The notes beneath the pieces were generated by a model. That model worked only from the letters and a program-made list of their open reading frames with translations. It made no database searches and was not told where the DNA came from. Below are positions 1 to 5,653 of a stretch of DNA of 12,550 nucleotides, in pieces. How positions within the stretch are numbered: the stretch's first letter is position 1; each line of letters opens with the position of its first letter. The translations under genes and the position numbers were made by a program. This DNA is from Planctomycetota bacterium (GTDB lineage: Bacteria > Planctomycetota > Planctomycetia > Pirellulales > Lacipirellulaceae), in contig JAADIN010000150.1 of the NCBI GenBank assembly GCA_013151315.1, positions 1 through 12,550 of the forward strand, given 5' to 3'.

Positions 1-2
1 CC

Positions 3-47
3 CAGATTCGCCGTCAGATGACTCAAAAGTACCAAGTCGAGTTTTAG
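3..47 (+). CDS. possible 3' end of a gene entering from the left edge
   Basis: The frame starting at base 3 reads QIRRQMTQKYQVEF and stops with TAG at 45-47. The charged, well-formed peptide could be the C-terminus of a gene that starts outside the window, but fourteen residues are too few to identify a family. The first palindromic element begins only 16 bp after the stop, so this may be the last chromosomal gene before the accessory block. Another frame is also open across this stretch, so the call is tentative. Confidence 0.3.
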   Translation, partial: QIRRQMTQKYQVEF

Positions 48-63
48 TGTGGAGTGCGAACTC

Positions 64-147
64 AAACGGGATAACATTGGGGGTTTTGATTGACCTTTGA
101 AGCAAAGTCGCGTTGCCTACTTTGCCAATATTAGACCTGTCCCGTTT
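64..147. repeat. palindromic element, left copy (MITE/REP-like)
   Basis: The stretch begins AAACGGGATA and ends TGTCCCGTTT, which are inverted complements at 9 of 10 positions. Bases 126-146 are a perfect 21-bp inverted match to 1772-1792 in the right copy. A short inner hairpin, CTTTG-AAG-CAAAG, and the motif caaagtcg are shared in part with the right copy. Its 84 bp are too short to encode a protein. The layout resembles a non-autonomous terminal-inverted-repeat or REP-type element, but no transposase lies in the window. Confidence 0.6.
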
Positions 148-329
148 AATTTCCCTATACTTGAAGAATCTGGATGGTCGGTATTTCACTCAGGGACTTC
201 GCAAGTACAGCTTGGTAAACACACGGACTCCTTTGGCTACCAGGTTCCTATTTAAACTGCTTCAGGAGTATCGACTCAAAGCGAAAAGCCAACCATCTTC
301 TCCCCGACACTTGATTAACAAATCATCTG

Positions 330-1706
330 ATGAGCAATTCGTTACCAATTAGTCATTTAGAGCCTCGGCCCGACAGCCAATGCCTATGTGGGTCGGGCCT
401 GCCATTCAAGGATTGCTGTTCCGAGCGTTACAAGGAAGGCCCAAAGACGACCGCTCGCCTTCACTTGCGCGAACGGCGCTTCGGACAAGCACTTATAGAG
501 TGTCGGCAACATTTAACGTGGTATGTCCTTTGTCACCGCTCTCACACGTTGCCGCTATTAAAATCTGGAAAGAAGGAAGGACAAACCCTTCTTGAAGTCG
601 ACATTGCTGTCTTAGCAGACATCGTCAATCTCCTATCCAGTTGTTATCAGCGACTAGGTCGAACCGATGAATTCGCGATGGTTCTGGACCACGTTGAGCA
701 TTTCATCACAGACAAGAGATGGCAAGACAAGGTAGCATACCTTCGTTCACTCTGGTGGATGAATACAAAATCTGATCGCAGCAAGGCCCGCGATTGCATT
801 TCACACCTGGAGATTGCGAATTGTGAAGATATAGACATTCTCACCCTGTATCTGGACGTTAATGGAGAAGAGCTGTCTTTTGACCAAAAAGACGAGCTGT
901 TTAGAAGGATTATTGCAGGAACAGACGAGGACGATATTCGCTTTCAATACGAGTGTGCACTGGGTATCGCGCGTATAGCAATATGTGAAACTGATGAGGC
1001 GATTCGATTGATTGAAGTGGCAATTGACCAGTTCAGATCGACCGAGGAAGACGAGCGGTCTCTGTATGGGAAGCATCTATTCGCTCGGGCGCTCCAGCAA
1101 CTAGGCATACTTAAACACGATGATGATCTGATCAGAGAGTCTGCAAAGGCATATTCCACGCTTCTTGAGTGTGCCGACGAGTGTAACCTCTCCGATTTTG
1201 CGATTGCTGATTATCTTTCTGAGGTTGGCAAATGCCATGATCTTCTTGGTGACCAAATCAAGGCGATAGATTGCTTTGATAAGAGTGCAGAACGTTACTC
1301 AATTCCTCTAACCCAGGTATATTTGGCCAGTGCTTACATTAACAAGGGGGACAACGAGTCTGCGCGTAAAGTTCTTCAGGCAATCAATGCCGACGAATTG
1401 AGCGATGTTAATCGGCAGGATTTCGCATTAGCTTGCTCGACACTAGCTGCGAAAACTTGCAATCGGGAAGATATTGATATTGCGGTCGCAGAACTAAAAT
1501 GTGTTTCGCCAAGAGAACCTTACTTTTTAAATATGAAGAACGAATGCCTGGTCGCCTTGTTAGAGACAAAGCCAAGTGTTCAACAGAGCAAGCTAAGAGA
1601 TCTGCTTCAGAAGATTAATCGATACCTGATGCTACAGCCAAACTTCTTCGGGGTAGGAGTCAATATTAACAACATGTTGGATGATGTTGATCGAGAAGAC
1701 GAGTAA
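330..1706 (+). CDS. SEC-C zinc-binding and TPR-like repeat protein of unknown function
   Basis: The 458-aa protein opens with a SEC-C motif: C18-x-C20, then GSG, K27, C29 and C30, the zinc-binding signature first seen at the SecA C-terminus. The rest is all alpha-helical in appearance. At least two segments are convincingly TPR-like, about residues 290-320 (YLSEVGKCHDLLGDQIKAID) and 325-355 (YLASAYINKGDNESARKVLQ); the earlier part is probably degenerate repeats. The last 30 residues break this pattern with a hydrophobic, glycine- and asparagine-rich tail (LQPNFFGVGVNINNML). No signal peptide or membrane segment is seen, so it is probably cytosolic. ATG 330 lies just before the SEC-C motif, with no clear Shine-Dalgarno. 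Hand-sampled GC is around 45%, lower than in its neighbours, and the gene sits between inverted copies of a palindromic element. Both points suggest horizontal acquisition. The biochemical role is unknown; protein-protein scaffolding is the likely mode. Confidence 0.85.
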   Translation: MSNSLPISHLEPRPDSQCLCGSGLPFKDCCSERYKEGPKTTARLHLRERRFGQALIECRQHLTWYVLCHRSHTLPLLKSGKKEGQTLLEVDIAVLADIVNLLSSCYQRLGRTDEFAMVLDHVEHFITDKRWQDKVAYLRSLWWMNTKSDRSKARDCISHLEIANCEDIDILTLYLDVNGEELSFDQKDELFRRIIAGTDEDDIRFQYECALGIARIAICETDEAIRLIEVAIDQFRSTEEDERSLYGKHLFARALQQLGILKHDDDLIRESAKAYSTLLECADECNLSDFAIADYLSEVGKCHDLLGDQIKAIDCFDKSAERYSIPLTQVYLASAYINKGDNESARKVLQAINADELSDVNRQDFALACSTLAAKTCNREDIDIAVAELKCVSPREPYFLNMKNECLVALLETKPSVQQSKLRDLLQKINRYLMLQPNFFGVGVNINNMLDDVDREDE

Positions 1707-1713
1707 GTTCTGA

Positions 1714-1729
1714 GGTGAGGTGAGTCACC
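1714..1729. other. small hairpin after the SEC-C/TPR gene
   Basis: GGTGA (1714-1718) and TCACC (1725-1729) can pair around a 6-nt loop, starting 8 nt after the stop codon. No T-run follows, so it is at best a weak or non-canonical terminator. Confidence 0.25.
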
Positions 1730-1771
1730 GGAAGTAGTATATGTGATTGCGACAACACATGGGGCATCTTT

Positions 1772-1835
1772 AACGGGACAGGTCTAATATTGTCGATTTG
1801 GGCAACCTCTGAAACAAAGTCGGGGGTGTCCCGTT
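1772..1835. repeat. palindromic element, right copy (MITE/REP-like)
   Basis: This 64-bp element has perfect 9-bp terminal inverted repeats, AACGGGACA (1772-1780) and TGTCCCGTT (1827-1835). Its first 21 bp are the exact reverse complement of 126-146 in the left copy. The interior shares gaa-caaagtcg with the left copy but is shorter by about 20 bp. With the left element it brackets the SEC-C/TPR gene. Confidence 0.65.
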
Positions 1836-1904
1836 GGATGTTGAAACCCCAGACGGTCCCACTTGTTTAAAGGTAACGCAGTTGGGTTAAGTGTTCAAAT
1901 TTTT

Positions 1905-1952
1905 CTCTGCGTATTTCCTCTGCGCCTCGGCGAACTCCGCGTTTCAAAAACC
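1905..1952. repeat. CTCTGCG-type dispersed repeat sharing an 18-mer with 6866-6883
   Basis: The stretch reads as loosely periodic units (ctctgcg, cctctgcg, cctcggcg, ctccgcg) about 10-12 bp apart. Its end, ctccgcgtttcaaaaacc (1935-1952), is the exact reverse complement of 6866-6883, also intergenic. The similarity continues loosely beyond the 18 bp, as gagg/cgc-rich sequence on both sides. This marks a dispersed intergenic repeat family. Confidence 0.6.
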
Positions 1953-1974
1953 AACCCAAAAGCACAACCTAGCC

Positions 1975-1998
1975 AAAAAAAGTGCTCCCTTTCAGCAC
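1975..1998 (-). terminator. intrinsic terminator, minus strand
   Basis: Read on the minus strand, GTGCT (1994-1998) and AGCAC (1982-1986) form a 5-bp stem around a 7-nt loop, followed at once by seven T residues (1981-1975). It lies about 230 bp beyond the stop of the minus-strand alpha-CTD gene, the only gene that would plausibly be read into it. Confidence 0.6.
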
Positions 1999-2225
1999 CT
2001 CCTCATGCAACAATCAAAACCGCACTTCGATGCAGAAGCTCTTTGACAACCGAAGATAGCCCTCTACCCATTTTGTCCACTCAACGCACGATTCCATTTT
2101 CGTGCCAAACCTCACCCCATGCAAAAGGCAGATTCGCCCAGACGTCGATAGGGGAATGCTCTGGCCGCGATCGAACACTGTCGGGCTAGTACGCAGGGTA
2201 TGAATCAAACATTTTGACGCGCAGC

Positions 2226-2492
2226 TTAGCGAGGCACCCGCGTCACCGGGCGATTAAAGCCAATCTTCTCCAGCGACTTGTAGACTTCTTCGAGCGTCTT
2301 CTCGCCAAAATTAGAAATGCTCAGCAGATCTTCTCGCGTGCAGTGCAACAGATCGTTGACCGTAAAGATGCCTCGTTCTTCAAGGCAGTTGGTCGTGCGA
2401 ACCGCAAGACCGATTTCGGCAGTGCTCATTTCCAGACGGTCCTGCATTCCTTGGTTGGCTAGTACCGCTTGATTTAGTGGAACGCGTGTCAT
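2226..2492 (-). CDS. stand-alone RNA polymerase alpha-subunit C-terminal domain protein
   Basis: The 88-aa protein is almost entirely one alpha-CTD fold, the helix-hairpin-helix module by which RpoA contacts UP-element DNA and activators. Aligned by eye to E. coli RpoA (VRSANCL ... NLGKKSLTE), it reads VRTTNCL (31-37) and NFGEKTLEE (61-69). It therefore keeps the equivalents of R265 (R32), N268 (N35), C269 (C36), G296 (G63), K298 (K65) and E302 (E69). There is no alpha N-terminal assembly domain, so it cannot be a normal polymerase subunit; it probably binds DNA as a small nucleoid or transcription factor. ATG 2492 is preferred because AAGGA lies about 8 bp upstream; an upstream in-frame extension to about 2606 would add unrelated residues. 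It diverges from the helicase gene. Confidence 0.85.
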   Translation of the reverse strand: MTRVPLNQAVLANQGMQDRLEMSTAEIGLAVRTTNCLEERGIFTVNDLLHCTREDLLSISNFGEKTLEEVYKSLEKIGFNRPVTRVPR

Positions 2493-2596
2493 GGCGGGTT
2501 CCTTCCCCTTGAGTAGATGGTTGAGTTGGGTGGTCGAGTCGGGTGATGGTCGATCTTGGTTTCTGAAGCGTCCATTCTGCTTCGTCTCCTGCCTGG

Positions 2597-2605
2597 AGTA
2601 TATCA
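2597..2605 (-). promoter_or_regulatory. extended -10 promoter for the alpha-CTD gene
   Basis: On the minus strand, TGA-TATACT (2605-2597) is an extended -10 element with a five-of-six match to TATAAT. No good -35 box is seen at the usual spacing. It would give a 5' leader of about 95-100 nt before ATG 2492. Confidence 0.4.
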
Positions 2606-2665
2606 ACTTTGCGGCCTTCTACCGCGAGAAAAATAGAAACTTCCGAGATTCTTGCCCCCGCTTTT

Positions 2666-2679
2666 ATGACTGCTGTCAT
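2666..2679. promoter_or_regulatory. ATGAC-N4-GTCAT palindrome upstream of the helicase gene
   Basis: A perfect 5-bp inverted repeat with a 4-bp centre lies in the divergent intergenic region, 27 bp before the first plausible helicase start at 2707. The size and spacing suit a dimeric repressor site, but it matches no operator consensus I know, and a chance 5-bp palindrome is possible. Confidence 0.25.
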
Positions 2680-2763
2680 TGGCGCGAAACGCCAGAAGGG
2701 CATAGGATGAAAGGGCCCTATCCAGAGAGCTGCAAATCCCAATCCTCAATCCCCCTCCCCTTC

Positions 2764-5064
2764 ATGGACCCTCTTTTCGAATTCCTCAACCCGCCACAGT
2801 GCGAATCGGTGCGTCACGTCGATGGACCGATGCTGGTGCTGGCCGGCCCCGGCAGTGGCAAGACGCGCGTGGTGACTCACCGCATTGCCCATCTGCTGCG
2901 CGAAGGCATTCCGGCCGCCGATATTTTGGCGCTGACTTTTACAAACAAGGCGGCCGAGGAGATGCGGGCGCGGGTCGAAAGCTTGGCTCCCGGCGAGCAC
3001 GTCTGGGTGAGCACGTTTCACCGCTTCGGCGCACGTATGCTTCGCCAGTATGCCGACATGGTTGGCCTCACCCCGAATTTTACGATCTACGACACGTCCG
3101 ACTCGAAGCAAACCTTGGCTCGAGTGATCGAAACGGGCAATTTCAAGACGATGCACTACACGACCGATCGGATTGCGAGTGCGATCAGTGCCGCCAAAAA
3201 CCAACTCATTACGGCCGAGCAATACGAACCGCGACCTGGCAGTCCGCTCAGTCAGATCGTAGCCGAAGTCTATCCGGCTTACCAAAAACGTCTGCTCGCC
3301 TCTTCGGCAGTCGATTTTGATGATTTGCTGCTGCATGTCGCGCAATTGTTGTTCAACAATCCTGAGATCCGCGCGACACTCGACGACCGATTTCGTTATA
3401 TCCTCGTCGACGAATACCAAGATACGAATCGTGTGCAGTATGTCATGCTGCGGGCACTGTCAGTCGACCATCCCAACTTGGCCGTGACGGGTGACCCCGA
3501 TCAGTCGATCTACGGTTGGCGCGGGGCCGATATCAAAAACATTTTGCAATTCGAGTCGGACTACCCTGACGTAAAAGTTGTGCGGCTAGAGAAAAACTAT
3601 CGCAGCACCAAAAAAATCTTGCGCGTGGCCGACGCGCTCATCAGTCACAACCTGCGACGAAAGAAAAAGGCCCTCTTTACCGACAACGATGAAGGCCGTG
3701 CGGTGCGATTGATCGAGTATGCCGACCAGGCCGACGAAGCTCGCAGCATTGCCGTGCAAATTTCCACGGCGATCGGCTGCGGCAGTCGCAAAGCGAGCGA
3801 CTTTGCGATCTTCTACCGTGTGAACGCGCTTTCGCGAGTGCTCGAAAGTGCGCTCCGCGAAGCAGGCGTGCCTTATCAAATGATTCGCGGCCAAGAGTTT
3901 TATCAACGCAAGGAAATCAAAGACATCTTGGCCTACTGCCAGTTGATCAACAATTCGCGCGACGACCAAGCCGTTTTGAGAACGATCAACACGCCAACGC
4001 GCGGCATTGGCCGCAAGACGATCGATCGGCTCAACGAATATGCCTATCGCCATGGGATCACGCTGCTCGATGCGGCTCGGGAAGCAGCACAAATCGAGGG
4101 CCTTGCCGTTCGTTCGGCAAAAAAGGTTGCCGCTTACGTGGCTCTGGCCGACAAGCTGGACCAGATGACCGACAGCGCCATGGAAGAAATTTTGGGCACC
4201 GTCCTCAGCGAAACCGGTTATCGCGACCAGTGGAAAGAAAGCGAGACGGAAGACGACTTGAATCGGCTCGCCAACATCGAAGAGCTTCTTACCGATGCAC
4301 GGCAGTTCGACGAAAAGAACCCGGGCGGGGGGTATCTCGAAACCTATCTGGAAAATGCTTGGCTCACCGGGGAGACCGATGCTTGGGAAGCCGAGACCGA
4401 CCAAGTCACGCTCATGACGCTCCATGCGGCCAAAGGCTTGGAGTTTCCCGTCGTCTTTCTCATCGCGGTCGAGCACGGACTTCTGCCACACGAGCGTAGC
4501 ACGAGCGACGACGAGAAGATGGAAGAAGAGCGTCGACTGGCGTTCGTCGGTATCACCCGTGCCGAGCAAGAGCTACAGATCAGCTACGCCGTGCAGCGAG
4601 ATTTTCGTGGTCAGCGGCGTTACACCATCCCCAGCTCGTTTTTGATGGAAATCCCGCGAGAAGAAATCGAGTTCACGCAGCTCGTGTCGCAGACAGAAGA
4701 ATGGAAGCAGTCGCATTGGGATGACGAAGTCGAGTTCGATCCCGTCGCGGTGGACAAGACCGCAACGGAGTTTGATTTCGGGGCTTCTAGCGAAGAATCC
4801 TCACCCGAAAGTTGGCAAGTCGTAGCCGCCCAAGTCACCACCGCCGCCGAGCTAGCCGGCACCACCGTCGATCCGACCGAAGAAAAAATTTCGCCCAACG
4901 AATTCACGCAAGGCATGACGGTCTCGCATCCCGAGCACGGCTTGGGAAAGATCGTCGCGTTATCGGGCTCGGGCAAAAACCGCAGAGCCACGGTCCGCTT
5001 TGCCATGGCCGGCGAAAAGCGGTTTGTGTTGTCCCATAGCCCCCTGCGGCCTGCGGGGCGGTAG
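2764..5064 (+). CDS. pcrA: ATP-dependent 3'-5' DNA helicase, UvrD/PcrA family
   Basis: The 766-aa protein carries the complete superfamily 1A helicase set: Walker A GPGSGKT (28-34), motif Ia LTFTNKAAEEM (57-67), Walker B DEYQDT (216-221), motif III GDPDQSIYGWRGAD (243-256), motif IV NYRST (278-282), motif V LMTLHAAKGLEF (550-561) and motif VI EERRLAFVGITRAE (588-601). The last 50 residues (TVSHPEHGLGKIVAL...) form the Tudor-like domain of PcrA/UvrD that contacts RNA polymerase, after an acidic linker. The family unwinds DNA in nucleotide-excision and mismatch repair and strips RecA. ATG 2764 gives the usual family N-terminus (LNPPQ...AVRH-like). The in-frame ATG at 2707 has a better ribosome site (AGAAGGG, 6-bp spacing) and would add 19 residues. 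pcrA and uvrD cannot be told apart by sequence alone. Confidence 0.93.
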   Translation: MDPLFEFLNPPQCESVRHVDGPMLVLAGPGSGKTRVVTHRIAHLLREGIPAADILALTFTNKAAEEMRARVESLAPGEHVWVSTFHRFGARMLRQYADMVGLTPNFTIYDTSDSKQTLARVIETGNFKTMHYTTDRIASAISAAKNQLITAEQYEPRPGSPLSQIVAEVYPAYQKRLLASSAVDFDDLLLHVAQLLFNNPEIRATLDDRFRYILVDEYQDTNRVQYVMLRALSVDHPNLAVTGDPDQSIYGWRGADIKNILQFESDYPDVKVVRLEKNYRSTKKILRVADALISHNLRRKKKALFTDNDEGRAVRLIEYADQADEARSIAVQISTAIGCGSRKASDFAIFYRVNALSRVLESALREAGVPYQMIRGQEFYQRKEIKDILAYCQLINNSRDDQAVLRTINTPTRGIGRKTIDRLNEYAYRHGITLLDAAREAAQIEGLAVRSAKKVAAYVALADKLDQMTDSAMEEILGTVLSETGYRDQWKESETEDDLNRLANIEELLTDARQFDEKNPGGGYLETYLENAWLTGETDAWEAETDQVTLMTLHAAKGLEFPVVFLIAVEHGLLPHERSTSDDEKMEEERRLAFVGITRAEQELQISYAVQRDFRGQRRYTIPSSFLMEIPREEIEFTQLVSQTEEWKQSHWDDEVEFDPVAVDKTATEFDFGASSEESSPESWQVVAAQVTTAAELAGTTVDPTEEKISPNEFTQGMTVSHPEHGLGKIVALSGSGKNRRATVRFAMAGEKRFVLSHSPLRPAGR

Positions 5065-5085
5065 TGCCAAAAATTCTAGCGGAGA

Positions 5086-5115
5086 TTGGCGTATCGCGCT
5101 TGAATTTGCTATAAT
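5086..5115 (+). promoter_or_regulatory. promoter of the hicBA operon
   Basis: A perfect -10 box TATAAT (5110-5115) is preceded by the extended -10 dinucleotide TG (5107-5108). A partial -35, TTGGCG, lies at 5086-5091 with an 18-bp spacer. Transcription should start near 5122, giving a leader of about 60 nt before hicB. It is the strongest promoter match I see in the window, and it sits just after the helicase gene. Confidence 0.65.
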
Positions 5116-5182
5116 GCTTTATTGGCGCGGTAGTCTTGAAAGTCGTGTATTTATCGGCGAATAGGTTTTGGCGAGGTTTGTT

Positions 5183-5392
5183 ATGCGTTCATTCACCGTG
5201 GTTATCGAACGATGTTCCGATACCCAGCTTTTTGTCGGCTACGTTCCCGGTTTTCCTGGAGCGCACTCGCAAGGAAAAAACGTGAGTGAATTACGAGAAA
5301 ACTTGACCGAAGCGATTGCCATGTTGCTGGAGGATGGTGAGCCGGCATTAGAAACACAATTTGTCGGCACCGAAGTACTGGAAGTGGGCTGA
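5183..5392 (+). CDS. hicB: HicB-family antitoxin
   Basis: The 69-aa protein has the compact HicB partial RNase-H-like fold signature: a strand with FTVVIE, then FVGYVPGFPGAHSQGKNV, then a helix SELRENLTEAIAMLLED. In type II HicAB systems it binds and neutralises the HicA mRNA interferase. No separate C-terminal DNA-binding domain is present, so this is the short form and autoregulation may work differently from the longer E. coli type. ATG 5183 has GCGAGG 6 bp upstream; an in-frame TTG at 5168 lacks such support. The toxin gene starts 1 bp after its stop, indicating translational coupling. Having the antitoxin gene first is common in this family, although E. coli has hicA first. Confidence 0.85.
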   Translation: MRSFTVVIERCSDTQLFVGYVPGFPGAHSQGKNVSELRENLTEAIAMLLEDGEPALETQFVGTEVLEVG

Positions 5393-5393
5393 C

Positions 5394-5618
5394 GTGTCGA
5401 ACTTGCCGGTATTGAGGCCGCGAGAAGTCGTAGCCCGGTTAGAAGTGCTTGGGTTTGCAGAAGTTCGGCAGCGAGGCTCTCACAAGCAATTCCGGCATCC
5501 GGACGGCCGAGGAACGACGGTTGCTTTTCACCAAGGCCGAGACATTTCGCCCGTTTTGCTGAGAAAGATTGCTAGAGATATCGGCATTTCTGCAGAGCAG
5601 CTCGTGGCAGCCAAGTAG
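5394..5618 (+). CDS. hicA: HicA-family mRNA interferase toxin
   Basis: The 74-aa protein has the HicA double-stranded-RNA-binding-like fold hallmarks: an N-terminal helix PREVVARLEVLGF, then the core RQRGSHKQFRHPDGR with the presumed catalytic H30 in GSH, then TVAFHQGRDISPVLLRKIARDIGIS. HicA toxins cleave mRNA independently of the ribosome and arrest growth. GTG 5394 is the natural start because it falls 1 bp after the hicB stop; the frame is open upstream but overlaps hicB. All core residues appear intact, so the toxin is probably active. Location directly after a helicase gene, with its own promoter, fits a mobile toxin-antitoxin cassette. Confidence 0.88.
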   Translation: MSNLPVLRPREVVARLEVLGFAEVRQRGSHKQFRHPDGRGTTVAFHQGRDISPVLLRKIARDIGISAEQLVAAK

Positions 5619-5653
5619 CTTTGCGACCAATTTAGGATTACGAGCCCCAAACC

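Larger units (their letters stand above)
1707..2225. other. 519-bp gap without a convincing gene
   Basis: Besides the hairpin, the right palindromic element, a CTCTGCG-type repeat and a minus-strand terminator, I see no supportable gene here. Reading frames on both strands across 1860-2210 are open for 60-110 codons, but their composition and sequence match no family I know. The minus-strand frame ending at 2014 stops 15 bp before the terminator, so a small or decayed gene there cannot be ruled out. Confidence 0.5.

Noticed and set aside
113..352. 79-codon plus-strand frame upstream of the SEC-C/TPR gene
   Set aside because: It starts with TTG inside the left palindromic element, overlaps the SEC-C gene start, and resembles no protein family; most likely chance.
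1863..2189. 108-codon plus-strand frame
   Set aside because: It runs through the CTCTGCG-type repeat and antisense to the terminator; the composition (many S, T, P, R) is that of non-coding DNA read in frame.
2014..2208. 64-codon minus-strand frame ending just before the terminator
   Set aside because: It has no ribosome site, a TTG start and no recognisable family. I kept it only as a possible remnant in the discussion of the terminator.
2491..2763. Extension of the helicase gene to an ATG at 2491
   Set aside because: That start overlaps the divergent alpha-CTD start codon and would add 91 residues unlike any UvrD/PcrA N-terminus.
3586..4569. 327-codon minus-strand frame antisense to the helicase
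   Set aside because: It is a shadow of the helicase codon pattern; every helicase motif is on the plus strand.
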